DNA of 42,954 nt from an uncultured Oscillospiraceae bacterium (GTDB lineage Bacteria > Bacillota > Clostridia > Oscillospirales > Oscillospiraceae): assembly GCA_934565775.1 (NCBI GenBank), contig CAKTIN010000006.1, positions 1-42,954 on the forward strand. The letters are read 5' to 3'. Positions 25,619 to 33,563 of this stretch are shown in pieces. Under the pieces are notes generated by a model that saw only the letters and a list, made by a program, of their open reading frames with translations, searched no databases and was not told where the DNA came from. Numbering within the stretch: the first letter of the stretch is position 1; every line of letters starts with the position of its first letter. The translations under genes were made by a program, and so were the position numbers.

Positions 25619-25960
25619 ATGAAAAAGAGAAATCTGATTTCCGTGATCCTCGTCGTAGCCCTTTTGCTGTCCTGTTCCCTGTCCGTACTTGCCGCCGTCC
25701 CGCCCAAGGGAGAGACGGCCGAGCCGCAGTATGATGCTTTAACATGTGAACGATGCGGGGGAGTCGCTAGGGTTGTTCAGAAGTATGCGACGCAAATTGT
25801 TACGGTACAAGTATCTAGCGGTTCCTGTCCAATTGTATCAACAACGAGCCATAAGCATGAATTAAAATATGAGGGAACGATTGTAAACTGTGCAAATTGC
25901 GGGAAATACTTAATGAACGCAGTATACAAGGGATTTATTTGTAAGGCAGTTCAGCCATAA
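25619..25960 (+). CDS. Small secreted protein with Cys-pair (zinc-ribbon-like) motifs
   Basis: 113 residues. Clear signal peptide: MKKRN, a hydrophobic run, then SLSVLAA with a likely cleavage after ALA-type residues near 27. The mature part has CERCGG and CANCGK pairs plus two further Cys, a layout typical of a zinc ribbon or disulfide-stabilised surface protein. I do not recognise a family. ATG at 25619 has a GAAAGGAGC site. The coding sequence after the signal peptide is noticeably AT-richer than its neighbours, suggesting recent arrival. It has its own strong promoter and a structured leader and precedes the ABC importer, but no functional link is shown. Confidence 0.8.
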   Translation: MKKRNLISVILVVALLLSCSLSVLAAVPPKGETAEPQYDALTCERCGGVARVVQKYATQIVTVQVSSGSCPIVSTTSHKHELKYEGTIVNCANCGKYLMNAVYKGFICKAVQP

Positions 25961-25999
25961 TAGATATTCTAGGTAGCAAGGCCTTTTGACTTGGCTTTT

Positions 26000-26029
26000 T
26001 TGAGGTAATTCGGGTGAAATTGATATAGT
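26000..26029 (+). promoter_or_regulatory. Probable promoter of first binding-lipoprotein gene
   Basis: TTGAGG (26000-26005), 18-bp spacer and TATAGT (26024-26029). Transcription would begin close to the 26040-26075 hairpin, placing it at the 5' end of the message. Confidence 0.6.
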
Positions 26030-26039
26030 TTTTTAAGGG

Positions 26040-26075
26040 GGGTGCGTGCTCAACCTAGCAATTGGGCGCGCACCC
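26040..26075 (+). promoter_or_regulatory. Leader hairpin A ahead of binding-lipoprotein 1
   Basis: 10-bp stem: GGGTGCGTGC (26040-26049) with GCGCGCACCC (26066-26075), including one G-U pair. A near copy is at 27759-27794 ahead of the paralogous gene, with base changes that keep pairing. The ribosome site begins about 10 bases later. Function unknown. Confidence 0.65.
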
Positions 26076-26098
26076 ATTCTTTATATGGAGGGGAGCAA

Positions 26099-27583
26099 AT
26101 GGTACAGGTTCAACGTTTTTGGCGAGGACTTTTTCTTTTGACCCTGCTGGCGGTAGTGCTGCTTGCGGGGTGCGGGCAAGAGAAAGTGCCGACGGAGCTG
26201 CCTCCACAGGAGGAACGAATCCTGTGGATTCTGACAGAGCGAACCGCAAGCTGTGGCATGAATAGCCAGGCGGAAAGCGTTGCCCGGGCCTTTGAAGCGG
26301 ATCATCCCGGCGTGAGGGTCAACCTGGAGACGCTGCCCGAATCCGGACAGGAACGGGAGAACCGATTGGAACAGCTGCGGACCCAGGTTATGGCCGGGGA
26401 TGGCCCGGATGGGTATCTTTTGTCTGCCAATTTGAACTACGGGTCAGATTATGGCTTTCTAGTGCCGCAGCAAGGAATGCGGCAAGCCCTATTCCCGGAT
26501 GTGGAAATGGCTATGTATTCCGGTCTGTTTGCGGACCTGAGCCCCTATTACGATGCAGATACGGAGCTGCATACCGAGGCCCTCCAGCAGACAGTGATGG
26601 AGGCCGGGGTAGTGGACGGGGCCCGGTATGTGCTGCCCCTGCGGTATGAGATTCCGGTGGTTTATCTGGATGCGGAGCAGCTGGCTGCCTCTGGTCTGGA
26701 CCGGGAGAAAATGGCCTCCAGCCTGTACGGCTTTTGGAAGGAGGTGCTGGAGGAAGGGGGACCGCAATGGACCTCAGCGGCGCGGTATTATCGCGGAGCG
26801 CAGCATATGCAGTTTTTGCCGCCGCTGTTTGATTATGAGGCAGGGGAGGTGATTCTGCCGAGGGAGGCGCTCAGGACCTACTTGGAGGCGTATCAGTGGG
26901 CGTATGCAAAGGCCGGAGGGACGGCTGTTGTGGATGTTCTGAATCTTGATGACTATTGGTCCACAAAGAGCTTCCTCTCAGAGGAGCATCCTGCCGAGAT
27001 TGCAACTCTGGATATGGCTCTGACGACTGCCGCAATTGCAAAGAGTGAACAAAAGAAGATCGAAATGCTGCCGCTTTCCGGCGGAGAGGGGGAGTTGGTG
27101 GCACGGATTACTTATTACGCGGCGGCCGGCGCGGGAAGTGAGAAACCGGAACTGACCTATGCGTTTCTGCGGGAATTTCTTCGGGAGGAAAACCAATGGC
27201 AGGAAAAGCGCAAAATCTCCGGGGTGGTGAAGAATCAATTGCTCATAGAGTCCGGGTGGCCGGTAAGAAATGTGGGTTCTGCTGCTCCATTATGGAATTA
27301 TGTAAAAGAACTAAAGACGATGGACATAAGAAGTGAGCCAACGGAAAGACGGACGCATTGGAACAGGCTGATTCGGGTTGAACTGGAGGATGGGGATATA
27401 CCGGCCCTTTCTGTGCCGGTTCAACGGGCCTATTTTGAAAATGATGGACTCCAGGAGCGGCTGAGCGCTTACCTCCGGAAACTGAATCGCGGAGAGAACC
27501 GGGAGGCGCCCGCGGACGTGGACCTGGACCAGGTAGCGGAGGACATTCTGGCCGAGCTGGAGCAATATTTGGCGGAGGGATGA
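26099..27583 (+). CDS. ABC transporter substrate-binding lipoprotein 1
   Basis: 494 residues. Signal peptide with lipobox VLLAGC, lipid anchor Cys about residue 25. The body reads as a type-1 (sugar) extracellular binding protein: ILWILTER, VARAFEADHPGVRVNLETLP, MAGDGPDGYLL, LPLRYEIPVVYLDAEQL. A C-terminal acidic helix (DVDLDQVAEDILAELEQYL) is almost identical in the next gene. The true start is the ATG at 26099 with GGAGGGGAGC upstream; an in-frame GTG-type extension lies inside the leader hairpin. About 234 bases separate it from the paralogue 27818-29245. Ligand unknown; sugars or oligosaccharides are likely from the permease type. Confidence 0.88.
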   Translation: MVQVQRFWRGLFLLTLLAVVLLAGCGQEKVPTELPPQEERILWILTERTASCGMNSQAESVARAFEADHPGVRVNLETLPESGQERENRLEQLRTQVMAGDGPDGYLLSANLNYGSDYGFLVPQQGMRQALFPDVEMAMYSGLFADLSPYYDADTELHTEALQQTVMEAGVVDGARYVLPLRYEIPVVYLDAEQLAASGLDREKMASSLYGFWKEVLEEGGPQWTSAARYYRGAQHMQFLPPLFDYEAGEVILPREALRTYLEAYQWAYAKAGGTAVVDVLNLDDYWSTKSFLSEEHPAEIATLDMALTTAAIAKSEQKKIEMLPLSGGEGELVARITYYAAAGAGSEKPELTYAFLREFLREENQWQEKRKISGVVKNQLLIESGWPVRNVGSAAPLWNYVKELKTMDIRSEPTERRTHWNRLIRVELEDGDIPALSVPVQRAYFENDGLQERLSAYLRKLNRGENREAPADVDLDQVAEDILAELEQYLAEG

Positions 27584-27664
27584 GCCGCCCTCGGCGTTGC
27601 ACTTAAGAAAAGCGAAATAAAAGAAGAAAACAATAAGATAGAAGAAAGACGAAGGAGAAAAACA

Positions 27665-27693
27665 TTGACTTTGACTGGGTACTGTGTTATAGT
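27665..27693 (+). promoter_or_regulatory. Probable promoter of second binding-lipoprotein gene
   Basis: TTGACT (27665-27670), 17-bp spacer and TATAGT (27688-27693). The -10 box equals that of the first lipoprotein gene. Leader of about 115 bases includes hairpin B. Confidence 0.65.
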
Positions 27694-27758
27694 GTAAAAA
27701 AGCGAAACCGGGAAAACAGGAGCACCGTCAGGCCTCCGAGAGTCGGGGCTTGCAGGAT

Positions 27759-27794
27759 GGGTGCGTGTTCAAATTGCGGATTGGGCACGCGCCC
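27759..27794 (+). promoter_or_regulatory. Leader hairpin B ahead of binding-lipoprotein 2
   Basis: 10-bp stem: GGGTGCGTGT (27759-27768) with GCACGCGCCC (27785-27794). Relative to hairpin A, three pairs differ (U-A to U-G, U-G to U-A, C-G to U-G) and all remain paired; loop bases TCAA and ATTGG at its edges are shared. Confidence 0.65.
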
Positions 27795-27817
27795 GATCTT
27801 TATAAGGGGTGAAAATC

Positions 27818-29245
27818 ATGCAGACCAAACGGCGGCTTTTGAGATTTGGGGCGATGGCATTGCTTACGCTTCTTTTGCTGTCCGGCTGCGGTGGGAAGCA
27901 AGCCCCGGGAGGAGAGGAGACAACCCTTTGGATTCTGACTGAGCAGACCGACGCGACCGGCATGAACGGCCAGGCAGAAGCCGCAATCCAGGCCTTTGAG
28001 GCAGATCACCCCGGAGTGAAGGTCAATCTGGAAATCCTGGAGAGCGAGGAGCAGGCCCGGGCGGCGCACTTGGAGCAGCTGCGGACCCAGATCATGGCCG
28101 GGGGCGGTCCGGATGGATACCTCCTGCCTACCGGGACCTTACTGTGGCAGGATCCGGTGTTCCCGGATGTGGCGCAGGCAATGCACGCGGGCCTGTTTGC
28201 GGATTTGAGCGCCTATTATGATGCGGACACGGAGCTGCATACAGAAGCCCTCCAGCAGACGGTCATGGAGGCCGGGGTGGTGGACGGGGCCCGGTATGTG
28301 CTGCCCCTGCGGTATGAGGTTCCGGTGGTCTATCTGGATGCGGAGCAGCTGGCTGCCTCCGGTCTAGACCGGGAGAAAATGGCCTCCGGCCTGTACGGCT
28401 TCTGGGAGGAGGTGCTGGGCTCCGGCCAACCCTCCTGGGAGCGGACGGCCTATCTTGAGGGGGTGAGCTGGCAGCTTCTCCCGCCCATTTTTGATTATGA
28501 GCAGGAGACGGTCTGCCTATCCCGGCAGACCCTGCGCACATTTTTGGAGCGCAAGCAGCAGACGGCTGCCATTCTCGGACTGTCCGGCGCCGGGAGCGTG
28601 GGACTGGCCCAATACTGGGGTGGCGATATATTCTTCTCCGAGACCTTCCCGGGCAAGGTGGAGGACCTCAGCGTGGGCTTCTCCCTGGCGGCAATCGCGA
28701 AGAGCCGGCCCCAGCCCATTGAGATGTTCGCGCTGCCCGATGTTGAGGGAAAAGTAGCCGCGCGGATTACTTATTTTGCGGCAGCGGGTGCGGGGAGCCG
28801 GCATCTGGAGTTGGTCTATGAGTTCCTGCGCTCGTTTCTGACCGAGGAGGCGCAGTGGGAGCAAAACCAGCGCACAAGCGGCCTGGATTTCCCAACCATT
28901 CCGCATGAGGGCTGGCCGGTGCGGCACAGCGGCGCGGCCCGGGTGCTGTGGGAAAAATGCAGGGCGTTTTATGAGCCGGTGGAGCAGAGGAAGAGACTTA
29001 TGGGTCACAACAACACCAAGCACAAGCGGCTTCTGAAAGTGGAGCTGACCGATGCGGACATCCCCGTTTTGGCAGAGCCGATCGACCGGGTAATCTTTCC
29101 CAATGAGGAGTTGAACGGGATATTTTCGAACCACCTGGCGGAGCTCAATGATTGGGAGGCGGGTAACGCTGCGACAGACGTGGACCTAGACCAGGTAGCG
29201 GAGGACATTCTGGCCGAGCTGGAGCAATATTTAGCGGAGGGGTAA
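27818..29245 (+). CDS. ABC transporter substrate-binding lipoprotein 2
   Basis: 475 residues, paralogue of 26099-27583. Lipobox LLLSGC, then the same landmarks (LWILTEQT, IQAFEADHPGVKVNLEIL, MAGGGPDGYLLP). Around residues 130-195 it is nearly identical to paralogue 1 at the DNA level (28200-28405 versus 26530-26740), as is the last 70 bases, while the segments between are much more divergent. An in-frame GTG lies at 27809, but it overlaps the AAGGGG ribosome site, so ATG 27818 is preferred. It is followed without a gap by the permease genes, so this copy is the one physically coupled to the transporter. Confidence 0.88.
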   Translation: MQTKRRLLRFGAMALLTLLLLSGCGGKQAPGGEETTLWILTEQTDATGMNGQAEAAIQAFEADHPGVKVNLEILESEEQARAAHLEQLRTQIMAGGGPDGYLLPTGTLLWQDPVFPDVAQAMHAGLFADLSAYYDADTELHTEALQQTVMEAGVVDGARYVLPLRYEVPVVYLDAEQLAASGLDREKMASGLYGFWEEVLGSGQPSWERTAYLEGVSWQLLPPIFDYEQETVCLSRQTLRTFLERKQQTAAILGLSGAGSVGLAQYWGGDIFFSETFPGKVEDLSVGFSLAAIAKSRPQPIEMFALPDVEGKVAARITYFAAAGAGSRHLELVYEFLRSFLTEEAQWEQNQRTSGLDFPTIPHEGWPVRHSGAARVLWEKCRAFYEPVEQRKRLMGHNNTKHKRLLKVELTDADIPVLAEPIDRVIFPNEELNGIFSNHLAELNDWEAGNAATDVDLDQVAEDILAELEQYLAEG

Positions 29246-29246
29246 T

Positions 29247-30113
29247 GTGGGACTTAGGAGAAAAAGGGCCCTGCGGGGCTACCTGGCGATTTTGCCGCTG
29301 ATGGCCGGGTGCATTGTGTTTTATGCGGCGCCGTTCCTTCTGGTGCTGTGGAAATCCATGGCAAAGGGCGTCGGGCGGACGGAGCGGTTTGTGGGTCTGA
29401 GCAACTATCGGGCGGTGCTGAAAAGCGAGGTGTTCTCCCGGGCCTTTGGGAATACCATGCGCTTTTTGGCGGTGTGTCTGCCGCTGATTCTGGTGTTGTC
29501 GCTTTTGATCGCCCTGTTCCTCCGGGGGCAGGCGGCGAAGCACCAGCGCCTCAAGACGGTACTGCTGCTGCCGTACATGATGCCCGTAGCGGGGACGGTC
29601 ATGCTCCTGGAGCTGCTGTTTGCGGAGGCCGGGCTGGTGAATCTGGGGCTGTATACCCTGGGGCTGCCGGTGGAGGATTGGCTGCACTCCAACGCCGCAT
29701 TTTGGGTGACGGTGGGGCTGTACCTCTGGAAAAACACCGGCTACAGTGTGATCCTGCTTCTGTCCGGGCTGACGACAATCCCGGAGGAACTGGACGCTGC
29801 CGCCGCTCTGGATGGGGCGAACTGGTTCCAGCGGCTCTGGTCCATTACCCTGCCGCAGATGTGGTACAGCTTCTTTTTCGCAACGGTGTTCTCCCTTATC
29901 AATGCGTTTAAGTGTTTCCGGGAGATTTTTCTGGTGGGGGGCTCGAATCCCCATGAGAGCATTTATATGCTCCAGCACTTTATCAACAACGCCTTTGCAA
30001 AGATGAGCTACGCCAAGCTGGCAGTGGCGGCGGTGCTGCTGTTGGCGGTGCTGGTGGTATGCTTCGCGCTGGGCTATCGCCTGGTGCTGCGGAAGGAGGC
30101 GTATAGGGAATGA
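29247..30113 (+). CDS. Sugar-type ABC transporter permease (MalF-like)
   Basis: 288 residues, six predicted membrane segments, family MalF/UgpA. Forms one half of the membrane channel of a CUT1-type importer. The EAA loop is recognisable as EELDAAAALDGANWFQRLWSITLPQ, which docks onto the ATPase. Start is GTG at 29247, one base after the lipoprotein stop, with GGAGGGG upstream; the ATG at 29245 is in another frame. ATGA overlap with the next permease gene. No ATP-binding gene is encoded nearby, so a shared MsmX-type ATPase elsewhere would be required. Confidence 0.92.
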   Translation: MGLRRKRALRGYLAILPLMAGCIVFYAAPFLLVLWKSMAKGVGRTERFVGLSNYRAVLKSEVFSRAFGNTMRFLAVCLPLILVLSLLIALFLRGQAAKHQRLKTVLLLPYMMPVAGTVMLLELLFAEAGLVNLGLYTLGLPVEDWLHSNAAFWVTVGLYLWKNTGYSVILLLSGLTTIPEELDAAAALDGANWFQRLWSITLPQMWYSFFFATVFSLINAFKCFREIFLVGGSNPHESIYMLQHFINNAFAKMSYAKLAVAAVLLLAVLVVCFALGYRLVLRKEAYRE

Positions 30114-30886
30114 AGAAGCATCCTGTAGGCGCGGCCATTGTGGGGATCCTGTTGGGAGCCTTCTGCGTGCTGCCTTTTCTGTATGTGTTGGTGCGGAGCC
30201 TCTGGACGGCCAATGGATTTACGCTGGATTATTTTTACCAGGTATTTCTGCAACAATCTCAGTATTTAATGCGATTCTGGAAGAGCCTGGGCCTGAGCTT
30301 GACCATTGCCCTGGGGCAGACCCTGGTTGCCGTCCTGGCGGGGTACGGCTTTGCAAAGTGCCGCTTTCCAGGGCGGAATCAGATTTTCTTTCTGCTGATC
30401 GTCTGGATGGTGATTCCCATCCAGGTGACACTGGTGCCCAATTACTTCATTTTTGACAGGCTGGGGCTGCTGGGGACCTATGCGTCTCTGGCTCTGCCGG
30501 GCATTTTCCTGCCCCTGGGGACCTTTATCATGACCCAGAGCTTCCGGGCGGTGCCCAATGATATTCTGGAGGCGGCGCAGCTGGACGGCGCCCGGATCCC
30601 CACGGTCATTGTCCGGATCCTGACCCCCATGAGCAAGAGCGGCCTGGTGTGTACGCTGCTGCTGTCCTTTCTGGACGGCTGGAATATGGTGGAGCAGCCT
30701 ATCGCCTTTTTGCAGGAGGTCACGCAGTACCCGCTGTCCGTGGCGCTGGCCTCCGTGCCGCCCGGGGATCCCAATGTGCAGCTGGTCTGCTGCATGCTCA
30801 CGGCGCTGCCGCCGCTGGTGCTGTTTGCCCTGTTCCATCGGGAGATGGCGGAGGGCATCGAGTTAGGGGGGAATAAGACATCATGA
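30110..30886 (+). CDS. Sugar-type ABC transporter permease (MalG-like)
   Basis: 258 residues with six membrane segments, family MalG/UgpE. Second half of the channel. The EAA loop is PNDILEAAQLDGARIPTVIVRILTP with the conserved Gly. The N-terminus starts KKHPVGAAIVGILLG, a little shorter than many family members (about 270-280). ATGA overlaps both neighbours, so four genes from the second lipoprotein to the membrane protein 30883-31890 form one operon. The C-terminal tail is short and lacks the MalF-contacting extension of Escherichia MalG. Confidence 0.92.
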   Translation: MKKHPVGAAIVGILLGAFCVLPFLYVLVRSLWTANGFTLDYFYQVFLQQSQYLMRFWKSLGLSLTIALGQTLVAVLAGYGFAKCRFPGRNQIFFLLIVWMVIPIQVTLVPNYFIFDRLGLLGTYASLALPGIFLPLGTFIMTQSFRAVPNDILEAAQLDGARIPTVIVRILTPMSKSGLVCTLLLSFLDGWNMVEQPIAFLQEVTQYPLSVALASVPPGDPNVQLVCCMLTALPPLVLFALFHREMAEGIELGGNKTS

Positions 30887-31890
30887 AACGTAGAATTGTT
30901 GCGGTGATGCTGTTGCTTCTGTATGTCCTGGCCGCCTGCACCCTCCTGTCCCGGAAAATTGAGAAGGAGATGCTTTTGCAGGTGGAGATTCGCCCCCTGG
31001 GCTTTGAGGCCCTGCGGTTGGGCGGCGGTGCGGAGCTCCCGCCCAATTATCTGTTCTGGGATGAGACGGGACTGCATCTGTATGAGATCATCGAAGGAAC
31101 CGGATGGGAGAGCGGTCCCCGGGTGCGGGAGATCGGCTCGGAGTATTACCGGGGGCCGACTGCGGCGGGAACGGTGTTTTTGTCCGGGCTGGACCAGTGC
31201 AATGTCATTTCCCTTACCTCCCGGCAGCCCTCCCCCGGGGAGCTGGCGATCATTTTGGACCAGAGAGTGGAGCGGCCACGGGTAGAGGACCAGATTCTGG
31301 TGTACTATCCGAACGGGACCCCGGAGGGATGGAAGGAGGAGGGGACGATTCTGGCCCGGTCCGATACGGCGGTGCTGCTGGCGGATGAGCGGTCGGAGCC
31401 CTATTTTGAACGGGAAAAGGTGGGGGATTATGTGCTGCAAACCCAGACGGGTTGGCGGATCTTCAGCCTGGATACGGTGCGGCGCTTTTGGAGCCAGCTC
31501 CCTCTGGTGGCCCTTGTGGGGGTGCTGGCGATTTGCGGGGCCGTTATGTGGATCTTAGCGGTGTGCAGCGTCGGCCGGGCCCCGGGAGCGGGGCGAGGAC
31601 TGGGGCTGCCTCTGGCGGTGAGCGTGGTGAGCCTGGGTGCTATAGCCTTTCTCTTGAGCCGGATCAGCTTTCCCCCGTCCACTCTGCCGCCCAGCAATAT
31701 TCTGGACATGAATTATTACTGCACGCAGTGGCAGACGGTCCGGACTGCGCTGACAAGCCTGCCCGGCGGGCTGGAGCGGCTGCTGCCCCTGGTCCAGACC
31801 GTGCAAAGGAAGAGTGCCCTGATTGCCGGGGGCGGGGTCCTGAGCCTTGCGGTCCTCCTGGGAGCGCAGTGGCGGCTCTGTAGAAAATAA
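30883..31890 (+). CDS. Membrane protein in the ABC importer operon, function unknown
   Basis: 335 residues. One N-terminal membrane segment (residues about 3-22), an extracellular domain of roughly 180 residues, then three C-terminal segments (around LVALVGVLAICGAVMWIL, the SVVSLGAIAFLLS stretch, and ALIAGGGVLSLAVLLG). I do not recognise a family. The ATGA overlap with the MalG-like gene makes a role in the same transport or surface process likely. Possibly an accessory or sensor subunit. Closed by a strong terminator directly after the stop. Confidence 0.8.
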   Translation: MKRRIVAVMLLLLYVLAACTLLSRKIEKEMLLQVEIRPLGFEALRLGGGAELPPNYLFWDETGLHLYEIIEGTGWESGPRVREIGSEYYRGPTAAGTVFLSGLDQCNVISLTSRQPSPGELAIILDQRVERPRVEDQILVYYPNGTPEGWKEEGTILARSDTAVLLADERSEPYFEREKVGDYVLQTQTGWRIFSLDTVRRFWSQLPLVALVGVLAICGAVMWILAVCSVGRAPGAGRGLGLPLAVSVVSLGAIAFLLSRISFPPSTLPPSNILDMNYYCTQWQTVRTALTSLPGGLERLLPLVQTVQRKSALIAGGGVLSLAVLLGAQWRLCRK

Positions 31891-31893
31891 GCG

Positions 31894-31924
31894 AAGCCGC
31901 AGGGAATTTTCCCTGCGGCTTTTG
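31894..31924. terminator. Terminator between convergent genes
   Basis: Perfect 11-bp stem (31894-31904 with 31911-31921) with an AATTTT loop, followed by TTT on + and preceded by A residues usable on -. Lies between 30883-31890 (+) and 31934-32536 (-). Confidence 0.88.
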
Positions 31925-31933
31925 CGCCTGCAT

Positions 31934-32536
31934 TCAGCTGGAAGAGCCGGGTAAAGGCAACGCCTCAATCTCTTCCAGGAAGGACCGGACCTCCTCCCGG
32001 CAAAGGAGCCCCTCGTAGAGCTGCGCGGTCAGATACTCGATCCGCTTTTCTCCCGGGTGGATCCGGGCAATCTCCAGCCGGATCAGAACGCCGTCCCGGA
32101 CCTCCCCGTCCAGAAAGCCCCGGATGTCCTCCGGCGAGCCGGAGACCAAGTAGATCGTTTCATTTCCCGGGGAATAGACGGCTCCACCCAGGGCGGCAAT
32201 GCGCCGAAGCTCCCGGGAATAGGCCTCCTCCGCTTGAAAAGCGACGTCCAACTGAAAGGAGAAAACCGCATCGGAAAGAAGGGCACAGTCATAGGAATAA
32301 AGATAAGAGCGCACCTGCCCGCCCTCCGGGAGCTGCTCCGGCAGCAGCCCCTGAAAGGCCGTGCGCTGGGAGAGGGTCTGCGTCACATAGGCGTTGGCCC
32401 TGCGGTAGTCTGAGGAATCGGTTTTTGCGGTGTGCCCCATGGGGGGATCGCCGCGGAGCAGCAGGAACAGCAAAAGGGCAAGCCCGGCGGCGGGGATGAT
32501 CCAGAAGCATTTCCGGAGCCTTTTGGAACGGCTCAT
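31934..32536 (-). CDS. Membrane-anchored extracytoplasmic protein, function unknown
   Basis: 200 residues. A short basic N-terminus (MSRSKRLRK) leads into one membrane segment (about residues 11-27), then a soluble domain predicted to lie outside the cell, with no Cys-rich or catalytic pattern I recognise. ATG at 32536 is set by an AAGGAGG site; the frame is open 105 bases further but upstream of the promoter -10 box. It has its own strong promoter at 32574-32601. The C-terminal end GSSS is close to the shared terminator. Confidence 0.75.
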   Translation of the reverse strand: MSRSKRLRKCFWIIPAAGLALLLFLLLRGDPPMGHTAKTDSSDYRRANAYVTQTLSQRTAFQGLLPEQLPEGGQVRSYLYSYDCALLSDAVFSFQLDVAFQAEEAYSRELRRIAALGGAVYSPGNETIYLVSGSPEDIRGFLDGEVRDGVLIRLEIARIHPGEKRIEYLTAQLYEGLLCREEVRSFLEEIEALPLPGSSS

Positions 32537-32573
32537 AAGCGGACCTCCTTGAAAGAATGTAATTCCAATGAGA

Positions 32574-32601
32574 ATTATACACGTTTTTTTGCAATTGTCA
32601 A
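32574..32601 (-). promoter_or_regulatory. Sigma-A promoter overlapping the stop of the upstream gene
   Basis: TTGACA (32596-32601), 16-bp spacer, TATAAT (32574-32579). The TGA inside the -35 box (32598-32600) is the stop codon of the gene 32598-33005, the same arrangement as at 6736-6741. Confidence 0.9.
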
Positions 32602-33005
32602 TTACGGGGGCGATTCTCCCGGAGCACGCGGCAGACCTCAAATCGGATTCGGTATTGGCGGAGCCCGGTGCGATGCCGGAGCTGCACCTCCAGGCAGTAT
32701 TTTCCGCCGGCCTGGGTCAATCGATCGGACACCCACCAGCAGCCGTCCAGGGAAACCTCCGGGGTCAGCTCCTTGAAGTTGTAGAATTTCAGCGCAGTGA
32801 TCCTGCGGTCAAACATAGCCTGGGCGGCGTCCAATTGCAATTCCAGGCAGTTGTGCAGAAATTTGCAGCCCTCCGGCATGGGCTCTTCGGCAACGGGGCA
32901 GGGCTGCTTGCCCAGGAGCAGCGCGTCATGCAGGCCGCCGATCCAGTACCAGTCCGGCACGCAGGCGGGCGGCTCCGGCGGATTTTGGGAAATGAACTTG
33001 GGCAA
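32598..33005 (-). CDS. Small soluble protein, function unknown
   Basis: 135 residues from a TTG start at 33005 with a GGAGGAG site nine bases upstream. No signal peptide, membrane segment or recognised motif. Trp/Tyr-containing patches (PDWYWIGGLHDALLL, LDGCWWVSD) and a Glu/Leu-rich middle suggest a small beta-rich fold. Four Cys are scattered. Divergent from the DUF2087 gene across 33006-33205. Confidence 0.7.
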   Translation of the reverse strand: MPKFISQNPPEPPACVPDWYWIGGLHDALLLGKQPCPVAEEPMPEGCKFLHNCLELQLDAAQAMFDRRITALKFYNFKELTPEVSLDGCWWVSDRLTQAGGKYCLEVQLRHRTGLRQYRIRFEVCRVLRENRPRN

Positions 33006-33099
33006 CGCGGTCTCCTCCTTTCCGAGAATGCGCAGCTTTATACCTTACAGATAAAAATAGAATATCACAGTTTGCAAGCAAATGCAACCGGCCACGGAA

Positions 33100-33128
33100 T
33101 TGACAAACGGCCGGTATGCGGCTATAAT
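33100..33128 (+). promoter_or_regulatory. Consensus sigma-A promoter of DUF2087 gene
   Basis: TTGACA (33100-33105), 17-bp spacer and TATAAT (33123-33128). Leader of about 70 bases. Confidence 0.92.
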
Positions 33129-33205
33129 CAAAAAAATAGGAAGAGATACGGGTTCTGGGGCATTCGGCCTAAAAATGCTGTAAGAGAAGCGGGAGAGAAC
33201 TTGAA

Positions 33206-33514
33206 ATGGAACAAGAATTGAGGGAATTGGGCCCCTTTTTGGACCGGAGCGGGCGACTGACGGCGCTTCCGGCAAAGCACAAAAAGAAGCTGCTGGCGCT
33301 GTGGTACTTGGCATGGAAGCTGGACGCCGGGCGGCGGTATACGGAATCGGAGATCAACGATTTGCTGGACACATGGACGCTGTTTCACGATCCGGCGACC
33401 CTTCGGCGGGAGTTATACAATCAGCAGCTTCTGAACCGGGCGGTGGATGGCAGCGGCTACTGGCGGGCGGAGGAGATTCCGGCGCTGGAGGCATTTGTGG
33501 AGAGCCGCATCTGA
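33206..33514 (+). CDS. DUF2087 domain protein
   Basis: 102 residues. The DUF2087 pattern is clear: KHKKKLLALWYLAWKL, YTESEINDLLDTWTLFHDPATLRRELYNQQLLNR and the C-terminal GSGYWRA. In this family the segment looks like a winged helix and is often fused to HTH or acetyltransferase domains; here it stands alone. Role is probably regulatory but unproven. ATG at 33206 has a weak GGGAGA site 9 bases upstream. Precedes a membrane protein gene by about 50 bases and likely shares its transcript. Confidence 0.85.
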   Translation: MEQELRELGPFLDRSGRLTALPAKHKKKLLALWYLAWKLDAGRRYTESEINDLLDTWTLFHDPATLRRELYNQQLLNRAVDGSGYWRAEEIPALEAFVESRI

Positions 33515-33563
33515 GAGAAAAGCGAAAGCCGGGATGATGCAAAGGATCAGAAAGGAATGGCTT

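Noticed and set aside
26042..26098. A start of the first binding lipoprotein inside hairpin A
   Set aside because: It would put 19 polar residues before the signal peptide; ATG 26099 has the ribosome site.
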